Of a stretch of 21,440 nt of DNA, positions 7,606 to 14,072 are shown piece after piece. A program made the position numbers and the translations under genes. The notes below the pieces were generated by a model, which searched no databases, was not told the DNA's origin, and saw nothing but the letters and a program-made list of their open reading frames with translations. Numbering within the stretch: the first letter of the stretch is position 1; each line of letters starts with the position of its first letter. Origin of the DNA: Dehalococcoidia bacterium (GTDB lineage: Bacteria; Chloroflexota; Dehalococcoidia; SAR202; UBA11138); contig JAAXHZ010000033.1 of NCBI GenBank assembly GCA_012270625.1, forward strand, positions 1 to 21,440, read 5' to 3'.

Positions 7606-8449
7606 GGACATCCTTGCCCAATGGCTGCTCCGGCTCGGATTGTTGATTGCTGCCATGATCGGCTTGGGTATAGCGGTACGCCAGACGGAAATACTCGATA
7701 AGCTCCTGATCTATTTCCCCCAGCGCGATTTGTCCGCTACGCCCGCGGAAGTGGGCATGGATTACAGCCATGTCTATCTGACCACAGCAGACGGCATCCA
7801 GATTCACGGGTGGCACGTGCCGGGTGAATCTGATGCGACGCTGCTGTGGTTTCATGGCAATGCCGGGAACATCAGCAACAGAGTAGATAACATCGCCGTG
7901 CTCAACAGGCTCACCGGCCTGGGTGTTCTGATCGTCGATTACAGGGGATACGGCCTCAGCGATGGCAGTCCGTCCGAGAAAGGACTCTATCTGGACGCTG
8001 AGGCGGCGTTCGACTATCTTGTGTCCGACCTCGGCCTCGATCCGGTCGAGGACATTGTGCTGTTCGGACGGTCTCTCGGCGTGGGAGTGGCAGCGGAGAT
8101 GGCGACTCGGCACGCCGTCAGGTGCGTGATACTGGAATCAGGGTTCACGTCGATCATAGACATGGCTAAGGGTACCTATCCAGACTGGTTTGTCTATGCG
8201 CTCATGCCGTTCATAGACTCGCGGTACGACACACTGTCCAAGATCGATGGGATCATGTCTCCCGTGATGATCGTGCACGGCGAAAGCGACGAGATCGTCC
8301 CGTTCTACATGGCCGAGCAGCTGTTCGAGGCCGCGCGGGAACCCAAGCGCCTCCACCCAGTAAGGGGCGCCATGCACAACAACCTCTACGAGCGCGGCGG
8401 CGCTGCCTACTTTCGGACGCTGAAAGAGTTCATCGCAGACCCGATCTAG
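7586..8449 (+). CDS. Alpha/beta hydrolase, ABHD13/BEM46-like, membrane anchored
   Basis: The 287-residue protein begins with a hydrophobic helix at about residues 10-28 (LAQWLLRLGLLIAAMIGLGI), a likely membrane anchor, followed by the family hallmark IYFPQRDL. The oxyanion-hole region is LWFHGNAGN. The catalytic triad is S163 in GRSLG, D235 in HGESDEIV and H264 in GAMHNNLY. The family contains serine esterases or thioesterases of poorly defined substrate. The frame is closed upstream by a TGA at 7577-7579. The start must therefore be GTG 7586, GTG 7592 or TTG 7598, and the last has GGAAG at good spacing. The stop codon shares the palindrome CTAG with the stop of the convergent toxin gene. Confidence 0.85.
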   Translation: MEVALSRDILAQWLLRLGLLIAAMIGLGIAVRQTEILDKLLIYFPQRDLSATPAEVGMDYSHVYLTTADGIQIHGWHVPGESDATLLWFHGNAGNISNRVDNIAVLNRLTGLGVLIVDYRGYGLSDGSPSEKGLYLDAEAAFDYLVSDLGLDPVEDIVLFGRSLGVGVAAEMATRHAVRCVILESGFTSIIDMAKGTYPDWFVYALMPFIDSRYDTLSKIDGIMSPVMIVHGESDEIVPFYMAEQLFEAAREPKRLHPVRGAMHNNLYERGGAAYFRTLKEFIADPI

Positions 8450-8784
8450 TGCTCGAACATCATGCGGAGCGCTTCCAGGACCTCACGCAGAGTGTCCGAT
8501 GGTATTCTGCCCAGCCTGCGCGCCATTCTTCGGCGGTCCACAGTACGGACTTGATCCAAAACAATGTATCCTGCCGTGCCTCTGAATTCACAGGCTATCC
8601 TGAATGGATATGCGTGGCCTCCAGTGGTCATCGGAGCGACTATGAAGGTGTTGAGAGTCCCGTTCAACTCGTCCGGGGACACTACCAAGCACGGTCTCAA
8701 GTTTCTTATCTCGTCGCCGCGAGCAGGGTTGAGCATAACGAGGTAAATGTCGCCCCGCCGCACTCCGCTCAATTCCAGACCCAC
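8446..8784 (-). CDS. MazF/PemK-family endoribonuclease toxin
   Basis: The 112-residue protein shows the complete MazF fold signature: VRRGDIYLVMLNPARGDEI at the N-terminus, then NLRPCLVVSPDELNGT with the catalytic arginine (R30). VAPMTT follows with the catalytic threonine (T53 or T54), then GYIVLDQVRTVDRRRMARRL. MazF toxins cut mRNA or other RNA at short single-stranded sequences and are held inactive by the partner antitoxin. The GTG at 8784 overlaps the antitoxin gene by 16 bases. A second GTG at 8763 would give the more canonical MRRGDIY start. It is co-transcribed downstream of the antitoxin, the usual order. Its stop overlaps the hydrolase stop on the other strand. All key residues are present, so it is probably active. 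Confidence 0.92.
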   Translation of the reverse strand: MGLELSGVRRGDIYLVMLNPARGDEIRNLRPCLVVSPDELNGTLNTFIVAPMTTGGHAYPFRIACEFRGTAGYIVLDQVRTVDRRRMARRLGRIPSDTLREVLEALRMMFEH

Positions 8785-9020
8785 TCGGAAGTATCGAAAT
8801 CCGTCACTGAGGGTTCATCGAGGAGGCCATCTTCACCGCGCGCGTGCATCAGTGCGGCAGCATCGGCCCAGCCAGTGCGGGCCTTCTGGGTTCGCTCTAT
8901 CAGCAATCCGCTCTCGACCACGCGCAACTCCACCTCCTCACCCAAGCCTGCCTCCTCAATTAGCGGCTTTGGAAGTCTTACCCCGCGTGAGTTGCCGATC
9001 CTGACAATTCGAGTCTTCAT
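8769..9020 (-). CDS. MazE/AbrB-type antitoxin
   Basis: The ATG at 9020 has AAGGAG 8 bases upstream, which fixes an 83-residue product; longer forms starting upstream lack any such site. Residues 1-47 form an AbrB/MazE swapped-hairpin DNA-binding domain (TRIVRIGNSRGVRLPKPLI, then EEVELRVVESGLLIERT). The acidic C-terminus, ending in DTSEWVWN, is the kind of extended tail that wraps and blocks a MazF toxin. It binds its own promoter in known systems. A promoter and a partial palindrome lie just upstream at 9043-9078. It forms an overlapping two-gene unit with the toxin. Confidence 0.88.
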   Translation of the reverse strand: MKTRIVRIGNSRGVRLPKPLIEEAGLGEEVELRVVESGLLIERTQKARTGWADAAALMHARGEDGLLDEPSVTDFDTSEWVWN

Positions 9021-9042
9021 GGCGTAGCTCCTTAAAGAACGA

Positions 9043-9078
9043 GTGATTACATTGTACACACTCCATTGCCTTCCACAA
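9043..9078 (-). promoter_or_regulatory. Candidate mazEF-type promoter with operator-like near-palindrome
   Basis: On the minus strand TTGTGG (9078-9073) and TACAAT (9056-9051) are spaced by 16 bases. The -10 box lies in a near-palindrome, GTGTACAATGTAATCAC, with GTG/CAC ends and TACA/TGTA arms that differ by two bases in spacing. This is a reasonable site for autorepression by the antitoxin. Transcription would begin around 9044. Confidence 0.4.
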
Positions 9079-9240
9079 GTGATTCGGGCACTTACCGTAG
9101 GAAGCACTCTATTTCTGTCCATCAATGTGCGCCCTTACGAGAAGGTGCTGATCGAGCGCCATCCTCTAGTCACCACTAGCCGCCAACTGATAGCATCCAG
9201 CCAGTCATTGACCCTATAAACAGGTAATCGGAGGCAAACC

Positions 9241-10200
9241 ATGGAATTCGGATTCGGCGTGCCCAGCCGCGGCCCACTGGCGTCGCTCGAAAACATAGTC
9301 GCTCTGGCCCAGAAGGGCGAGGAGCTAGGGTTCGACATCATCACGGTCAGCGATCACATAGTCGTTCCCAATAACATCGAGTCGATCTATCCGTACAACG
9401 AGACCGGTGAGTTCACAAGCTCGCAGTCAGGCGAATACATGGAGCAGCTTACTACTATCGCCTACCTGGCCGGCGTGACATCTAGGATCAAGCTCCTGAC
9501 CTCTGTTATGGTGCTCCCGCATCGCAGTCCAGTCCTCACGGCCAAGATGCTGGCGACTATCGACGTGCTCTCGCAGGGCCGTCTCATCGTTGGATGCGGA
9601 GTCGGGTGGATGGAGGAGGAGTTCGAGGCCATTGGCGCGCCGCCTTACGCGGCGCGCGGCGCGGTCGGCAACGAGTACCTGCGTGTCTTCAAGGAGCTGT
9701 GGACGAGCGACGATCCGTCGTTCGAGGGCGAGTACGCCAGCTTCTCCAACATCGCGTTCGCGCCGAAGCCCGTGCAGCAGCCACATCCGCCGCTATGGAT
9801 TGGCGGCGAGAGTCCGCCCGCACTGCGACGGGCGGGTCAGCTTGGCGATGCCTGGTACCCAATTTGCAGCAATCCTCAGTTCCCCGTTGGTACGCTGGAG
9901 CAGTTCGCGGACTATCAGGCTCGGGTACGTCGCCACGCTGAGCGCGCAGGTCGTAACGTTACTGAGCTGGACTTCGCATACAGTGTCAACTGGTACGACG
10001 ATACGCAGGAGCAGATTGCCGATGGCGAACGCCGCATACTCACCGGGTCGGCCACCCAAATAGCCGCCGACGTAGATGCGCTCGAAGAGCTCGGCGTCAA
10101 CCACCTGATGCTTAACTTCCAGGGTTCGAGCTTGGAGGAGACTTTTGACCTGCTGGCCAGCTTCACTGAGAATATACGACCTCTGACAGCTAACAGCTAA
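9241..10200 (+). CDS. F420-dependent LLM-class oxidoreductase (luciferase-like)
   Basis: The ATG at 9241 is preceded by CGGAGG at 6-base spacing. The 319-residue TIM-barrel protein has the order typical of the F420-dependent LLM subfamily: MEFGFGVPSRGPLASLENIV at the start, GFDIITVSDHIVVP, LLTSVMVLPHRSPVLTAKML, LSQGRLIVGCGVGW, PVQQPHPPLWIGGESPPALR and a C-terminal helix. Members use reduced flavin or F420 to oxidise or reduce organic substrates. The subgroup with VSDHIVVP is usually annotated as F420-linked, so that cofactor is an inference. It is followed after 14 bases by an MDR-family dehydrogenase, so the two genes form an operon that ends at the hairpin near 11262. Confidence 0.88.
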   Translation: MEFGFGVPSRGPLASLENIVALAQKGEELGFDIITVSDHIVVPNNIESIYPYNETGEFTSSQSGEYMEQLTTIAYLAGVTSRIKLLTSVMVLPHRSPVLTAKMLATIDVLSQGRLIVGCGVGWMEEEFEAIGAPPYAARGAVGNEYLRVFKELWTSDDPSFEGEYASFSNIAFAPKPVQQPHPPLWIGGESPPALRRAGQLGDAWYPICSNPQFPVGTLEQFADYQARVRRHAERAGRNVTELDFAYSVNWYDDTQEQIADGERRILTGSATQIAADVDALEELGVNHLMLNFQGSSLEETFDLLASFTENIRPLTANS

Positions 10201-10214
10201 CGACTGGAGACAAT

Positions 10215-11258
10215 ATGAAAGCCGTCTATATGACCGAGCACGGAGGCGTCGATGTCCTCCAGTATGGAGACATGCCGGAGCCGGAAATCGGTCCCAACGA
10301 CGTCAAGGTGCGCGTGAGGGCAGCTTCCCTCAACCGTCTTGACGTTTACACGCGCGCAGGTGTCCGGGGAACCCGGCGTCGAAACTTCGATGAGCCGCAT
10401 ATTCTGGGCGGAGACGCCGCGGGGGAGATCGTAGAGATCGGTGCGGAGGTGCGCGGACGCGAGATTGGGCAGCGCGTTGTGGTCAATCCCAGGATGACGT
10501 GCAGCCAGTGTCGCTGGTGCTCGGCGGGCGAGGACGAGTTCTGCGAGAACTCTGGAATGCTCGGCTCGTCGCGTAGCGGCAGTTACGCTGAGTACGTTGG
10601 CGTACCTGCCACGAGCGCCGTCTACATCCCAGACAGCTTGTCTTTCGAGGAGGCCGCCACTCTTCCAACAGTGTTTCTGCCCAGTTGGACCATACTTGTG
10701 CGAAAAGGCGGTCTGAAGTCGTGGGAGACCGCGCTGATTCTTTCGGCGTCTGCCGGGGTCGGCACGGCGGGGATCCAAGTGGCCAAGAACGTTATCGGAG
10801 CTACTGTCATCACCACAACGAGCACCGAAGAGAAAGCGGCGCAGGCACTGGAGCTAGGCGCGGACCACGTTATCAACTACTCCAGCGAGGACATTGCGGA
10901 GAGCGTGCGTGAGATTACCGATAGACGAGGCGTGGACGTCGTGCTCGACCACGTCGGCGCCGAATTCTGGCCTGCTGCGACCAGGTCTCTCGCGATGGGG
11001 GGACGGTACGGAATCTGCGGCGTGACCACCGGCTATCGTGCCGAGCTTCAGATGGGCGCGATGTTCACGCGATACCAGACCGTGTTTGGTGTGTTCATGG
11101 GGCGCAAAGAGGACATGCGCCAGATCGTGGAGATGGCGGGCAGGGGAGAGATCCGAGGCATCATTCACCAGACCTTCCCTCTGCAAGAGGCCGCAAAGGC
11201 GCACGAGGTCATGGAGAGCCGGAACTTCTTCGGAAAGCTCGTGCTGACTATGGGTTGA
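10215..11258 (+). CDS. Zinc-binding MDR-family dehydrogenase / quinone oxidoreductase-like
   Basis: The 347-residue protein has a GroES-like N-terminal domain with ILGGDAAGEIVEIG. The structural zinc lobe carries cysteines C96, C99, C102 and C110 (CSQCRWCSAGEDEFC). A Rossmann domain follows, with SASAGVGTAGIQVAK for NAD(P)H. The catalytic-zinc cysteine of true alcohol dehydrogenases is replaced in AASLNRLDVYTR, as in quinone oxidoreductases and enoyl reductases. It therefore probably reduces activated double bonds or oxidises by a zinc-independent route. ATG 10215 follows CTGGAGA. It is the second gene of an operon with the F420-type LLM enzyme and may act on the product of that enzyme, which is inference. 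A strong hairpin follows. Confidence 0.88.
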   Translation: MKAVYMTEHGGVDVLQYGDMPEPEIGPNDVKVRVRAASLNRLDVYTRAGVRGTRRRNFDEPHILGGDAAGEIVEIGAEVRGREIGQRVVVNPRMTCSQCRWCSAGEDEFCENSGMLGSSRSGSYAEYVGVPATSAVYIPDSLSFEEAATLPTVFLPSWTILVRKGGLKSWETALILSASAGVGTAGIQVAKNVIGATVITTTSTEEKAAQALELGADHVINYSSEDIAESVREITDRRGVDVVLDHVGAEFWPAATRSLAMGGRYGICGVTTGYRAELQMGAMFTRYQTVFGVFMGRKEDMRQIVEMAGRGEIRGIIHQTFPLQEAAKAHEVMESRNFFGKLVLTMG

Positions 11259-11261
11259 AGG

Positions 11262-11293
11262 TCAGGGGTGCGGTCAGGCGACCGAACCCCTGA
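11262..11293. terminator. Bidirectional hairpin terminator between convergent genes
   Basis: TCAGGGGT (11262-11269) pairs with ACCCCTGA (11286-11293), and inside a two-base mismatch GGTC pairs with GACC around the loop AGGC. It starts 3 bases after the MDR stop and ends 11 bases before the stop of the convergent DsbA-family gene, so it can serve both. No clear T run is present. Confidence 0.6.
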
Positions 11294-11304
11294 TTGTAGC
11301 CTAG

Positions 11305-11946
11305 TCAGTCCAACGCGCCCTTTGGCCAGGGTGGCTGAGGGCTCTTGATCTCGCCGATGTAGGTCCTGCCCCCGAACAGCGAAACGAAGCTGTCGAAGAC
11401 CTCTACGGCCTCCTCCTGGGGAGGTATGAACGTCTTCATATACGCGGTGTGCCCGTTCTCGAAGAGGAATGTCGGCGTTCCGAAGATGCCGTTTTCCTGT
11501 GTAGTGGCCGCCTCGTGGTCTGCCGCTACTGCCGCGAGCACGTCGGGATCGTTGAGGTCTTTCTTGAACTGATCTGCGTCAAGACCGGCCTGCTCGGCTA
11601 TCTCGATCAGCGGCTCGTCCTCGTTCAGCGGCACACGGTCGCCGGCGTGGCGCGCCGTGAGCAGCGCGAGGTGGAAGCGATCGAACGCCTCTGGGTCGTC
11701 CTGTCGCTTGGCTGCCTCTCCGGCTACCGAGGCCAACAGTGCCCGGGCCTCTCGGACATCCATCTGCTCCCAGACCTTCCAGTCCGGGCCGTTCCTGCTA
11801 TTGATCTGCTCCAGCGAGAAGTGCCGCCAGTTGATCTGCAGATTGTCTCCGTACTCCTGCTTGACCTGATCCAGCCACACGGCTGCATTGTAAACCCAGG
11901 GTCAAGCGTAGTCGTACCAGACATCCACTTTGACTTGATCCGTCAT
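11305..11946 (-). CDS. DsbA-family (FrnE/thioredoxin-fold) oxidoreductase, predicted selenoprotein with in-frame UGA
   Basis: The ATG at 11946 has GGAGG 6 bases upstream. The frame reads MTDQVKVDVWYDYA, then TGA at 11904-11902, then PWVYNAAVWLDQVK, and continues to TAG at 11305. The product is 213 residues if the TGA is read through. The TGA stands exactly where DsbA/FrnE relatives have the active-site cysteine (DYxCPWxY), so I read it as selenocysteine, Sec15. A SECIS-like hairpin follows immediately. The rest of the fold is intact, including the cis-proline motif GIFGTPTFLF (P158) and a helical insert between. No cysteine occurs anywhere, so Sec15 would be the only redox residue; position 18 is valine instead of the second cysteine. 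Likely role: thiol or selenol redox chemistry or glutathione-type isomerase chemistry. There is no signal peptide, so it is probably cytoplasmic. A nonsense mutation is the alternative, and the SECIS argues against it. A GTG at 11880 would give a headless 191-residue protein. Confidence 0.8.
11865..11904 (-). promoter_or_regulatory. Candidate bacterial SECIS element (with its UGA codon)
   Basis: Immediately after UGA (11904-11902) the mRNA can form an upper stem CAGCC (11885-11881) with GGCUG (11876-11872) around the loop GUGU (11880-11877). A lower stem CCUG (11900-11897) pairs with CAGG (11868-11865). The loop begins 21 nt after the UGA and its first base is G. Both match the known bacterial pattern of a short stem with a G/GU-bearing apical loop roughly 16-37 nt downstream, which is bound by SelB. 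Seen by eye, without a folding calculation. Confidence 0.7.
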
Positions 11947-11973
11947 TGTCCGCCTCCAATTGAGCTGCCATTT

Positions 11974-11997
11974 GGACAGGAACTACGACTCCTGTCC
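11974..11997 (-). promoter_or_regulatory. Perfect 8-bp inverted repeat in the selenoprotein leader
   Basis: GGACAGGA and TCCTGTCC flank an 8-base spacer. It sits between the predicted transcription start (near 12002) and the ribosome binding site of the DsbA-family gene. It would form a hairpin at the very 5' end of the mRNA, or act as an operator for a dimeric repressor. Confidence 0.45.
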
Positions 11998-12008
11998 TCC
12001 TTTGATTC

Positions 12009-12017
12009 ATTGTATCA
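12009..12017 (-). promoter_or_regulatory. Extended -10 promoter for the DsbA-family gene
   Basis: The minus strand reads TGATACAAT, a good -10 box (12014-12009) with the TGn extension and no clear -35 box. It is built like the promoter at 7438-7446. Transcription would start near 12002, giving a leader of about 56 bases. Confidence 0.4.
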
Positions 12018-12132
12018 CCCTAGAACCGACTGCGCAGAGCAACACCCACTTCTTGCTTGCCGCGCCGCGCTCGGTTAGACGACAATATCTGTCGGGGCAG
12101 TTATCTATACGACAAATCAGGAGGGACGCCGC

Positions 12133-13272
12133 TTGATTAAGAACTTCTCAGTCCTCTATGTCGGCAACATTGACTTGGAAGACGTTGGCGCTGACGGAAC
12201 GCCCGCTGACCAGCGACGCTATTCCAACGACAGGCTCATGGAGAGTCTGGACACCGCAGGCCAGGTAGCTGGACTGATGGACGACCTCGGATTCCACACG
12301 CTCTGGATGGCGGAGCACCACTTTCAGCGCGAGGGGTACGAGTGCATCCCCAACATCATTCTGCTTGGGACTCACCTTGCCGCTCACACCAGGACGCTCA
12401 AGTTCGGGTGCGCCTTCAACATCGTCCCCATGTGGCACCCGCTGAGGCTCGCCGAAGACTACGCGATGGCGGACATTCTCACAGATGGCCGTATCGTTTT
12501 CGGCGTGGGTCGCGGGTATCACAGCAGGGAGGTCGAGACATTCGGGGCGCCCGTTATAGACAACGACGCCAATCGCGCGTACTTCGAGGAGCAGATGGAA
12601 GTGCTCTTCAAGGCGTTCAACGAAGAGTCGTTCTCCCATCGCGGTGAGCACTTCACCATACCGCCAGAGGTCGAGTATCGAGGATACGATCTCGAGGAAG
12701 TCACGCTGGTTCCGCGCCCAAAGAACATGCCGGTAGAGATGTGGCAGCCCATCGTCAGCGGCAGGACCATCGACTTCATTGCCAAAAACGGCATCAATGG
12801 GGTTGTCGGACTGACCGGTGAGTCGCTCGTGAAAGGCATTTTCGAGCAGTACCGCGACGCCAACGCAAAGTACGGCCGAGAGCTCCAGCTTGGCGAAAAT
12901 CTGGCGTTGGAGTTCGGATTCTACATCGCTGACACTCAAGAAGAGGCTATGAATAGACTGCGGCCGTATCACGACGAACGGTACAAGTGGTTTGCCCCTT
13001 TTGGTTTCGTCCGCTACGCCGACGAACACGGACGAGTCTGGGGAACCCCCGGCGCTCCGGCGCGCACGCCGTTCATCGAGGACGGAGTCGAGCAGAGGGC
13101 GTGGATATGCGGGCCGTCGGAGGACTTTGTCGGCTTCCTGCGGGATCTGGAGCGCAAATACCCTGGACTTGAGCACGTCATCCTGCACTGGGCCGAAGGA
13201 ATGCCCCGCGCTGAGTTCATGGAGCAGCTCAGTCTGTTTGCTGCTGAAGTTATGCCTGAATTCGTTGGCTGA
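12133..13272 (+). CDS. LLM-class flavin-dependent monooxygenase
   Basis: The TTG at 12133 is preceded by AGGAGGGA (12119-12126) at 6-base spacing, which decides this start. The protein has 379 residues, a normal length for FMN-dependent luciferase-like monooxygenases. Characteristic segments are GFHTLWMAEHHFQREGY, TLKFGCAFNIVPMWHPLRLA, DILTDGRIVFGVGRGYHSRE and PVEMWQPIVSGRTIDFIAK. These enzymes use reduced FMN and oxygen to oxygenate aldehydes, ketones or sulfonated and cyclic compounds. Expanded sets of them have been reported for SAR202 genomes and linked to attack on resistant dissolved organic matter. It starts the plus-strand run continuing with the methyltransferase 11 bases later. It is distinct from the F420-type enzyme at 9241. 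The substrate is not predictable. Confidence 0.9.
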   Translation: MIKNFSVLYVGNIDLEDVGADGTPADQRRYSNDRLMESLDTAGQVAGLMDDLGFHTLWMAEHHFQREGYECIPNIILLGTHLAAHTRTLKFGCAFNIVPMWHPLRLAEDYAMADILTDGRIVFGVGRGYHSREVETFGAPVIDNDANRAYFEEQMEVLFKAFNEESFSHRGEHFTIPPEVEYRGYDLEEVTLVPRPKNMPVEMWQPIVSGRTIDFIAKNGINGVVGLTGESLVKGIFEQYRDANAKYGRELQLGENLALEFGFYIADTQEEAMNRLRPYHDERYKWFAPFGFVRYADEHGRVWGTPGAPARTPFIEDGVEQRAWICGPSEDFVGFLRDLERKYPGLEHVILHWAEGMPRAEFMEQLSLFAAEVMPEFVG

Positions 13273-13283
13273 GGGTTCAGGAA

Positions 13284-14015
13284 TTGAACTTGGAACAGAG
13301 AATGGATAGTCAGTGGACCGAGGCCGCTGAAGACTGGTTTCAGCAGGATCAGGCTGTGCGCACGGGTATGCTGGACTCATGGATGCTCGATGCCCTCGGC
13401 GACGTGTCTGGATGCCGCGTGGTCGATATAGGCTGTGGCGAAGGTAGGTTTTCTCGACTGCTGTCCGGTCTGGGCGCTCATGTAACCGGTGTAGATCTCA
13501 CTGAACCATTCGTTGAAAGGGCGAGAAGTCTCTCCGTGGGCGGCGAGACCTACGTCGTCGGTGACGCTGAAGACCTCGCCGGCCTGGAATCCGAGAGCTA
13601 CGATCTCGCTGTCTCCTACATAGTGCTGGTAGATCTTCTCCACTATAGACGGTCGATCGAAGCGGCGTACCGTGTGCTGCGGCCAGGCGGTCGATTCGTG
13701 ATCTGTAACGTCCACCCAATGCGGACCTCCGTGCCGTATGGCTGGATCAATCAGGGAGGCAGGAAGCTGTTCTACGCCCTGGACAACTACACCGATGAAG
13801 GTCCGCGAGAGTTTAACTGGTGGGGTCGGAGCTTCATAAACATGCACCGGACGCTGTCCAGCTACATGTCCGCGTTTCTTGACGCGGGCTTTGTGCTGGA
13901 GCGACTGGATGAGCCGGTACCCTCGGAGGAGCAGCTCGCCGCGAACCCCACGTTCGACGACGAGTACCGCGCACCCAACTTCATAATTTACGTACTAAAG
14001 AAGCCGACAACCTGA
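13284..14015 (+). CDS. Class I SAM-dependent methyltransferase
   Basis: The 243-residue protein has a classical Rossmann-like SAM domain. Motif I is VVDIGCGEGRFSRLL (about 47-60), the acidic end of strand 2 is VTGVDLTEPFVERA, and motif II/III is SYDLAVSYIVLVDLLHY with VLRPGGRFVICNVHP. It matches the UbiE/methyltransferase-11 type acting on small molecules. The start TTG 13284 follows GAGGG at 8 bases; a TTG at 13290 and an ATG at 13302 are alternatives that leave the domain whole. It lies 11 bases after the LLM monooxygenase and is likely co-transcribed. The acceptor is unknown. Confidence 0.85.
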   Translation: MNLEQRMDSQWTEAAEDWFQQDQAVRTGMLDSWMLDALGDVSGCRVVDIGCGEGRFSRLLSGLGAHVTGVDLTEPFVERARSLSVGGETYVVGDAEDLAGLESESYDLAVSYIVLVDLLHYRRSIEAAYRVLRPGGRFVICNVHPMRTSVPYGWINQGGRKLFYALDNYTDEGPREFNWWGRSFINMHRTLSSYMSAFLDAGFVLERLDEPVPSEEQLAANPTFDDEYRAPNFIIYVLKKPTT

Positions 14016-14072
14016 CACTGAGCAAGTAACAGAATGGGTTGGCGGTTCACACAAGATAGGAGAGACTACTCT

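Noticed and set aside
9166..9220. CTAGT-CACC-ACTAG palindrome and TATAAA upstream of the F420-type LLM gene
   Set aside because: The palindrome is only 5 bp per arm and no -35 box fits the TATAAA, so neither is strong enough to call.
11305..11880. DsbA-family gene starting at GTG 11880 (191 residues)
   Set aside because: It has no ribosome binding site, begins inside the hairpin loop, and lacks the first beta strand and the active-site residue, while the ATG at 11946 has an ideal site and restores both.
11449..12078. 209-residue plus-strand frame across the DsbA-family gene
   Set aside because: Antisense to a gene with clear family motifs; no ribosome binding site or homology pattern seen.
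12148..13380. 410-residue open frame on the minus strand
   Set aside because: It lies entirely antisense to the well-supported LLM monooxygenase and the start of the methyltransferase gene, has no family motifs, and is explained by the codon bias of those genes.
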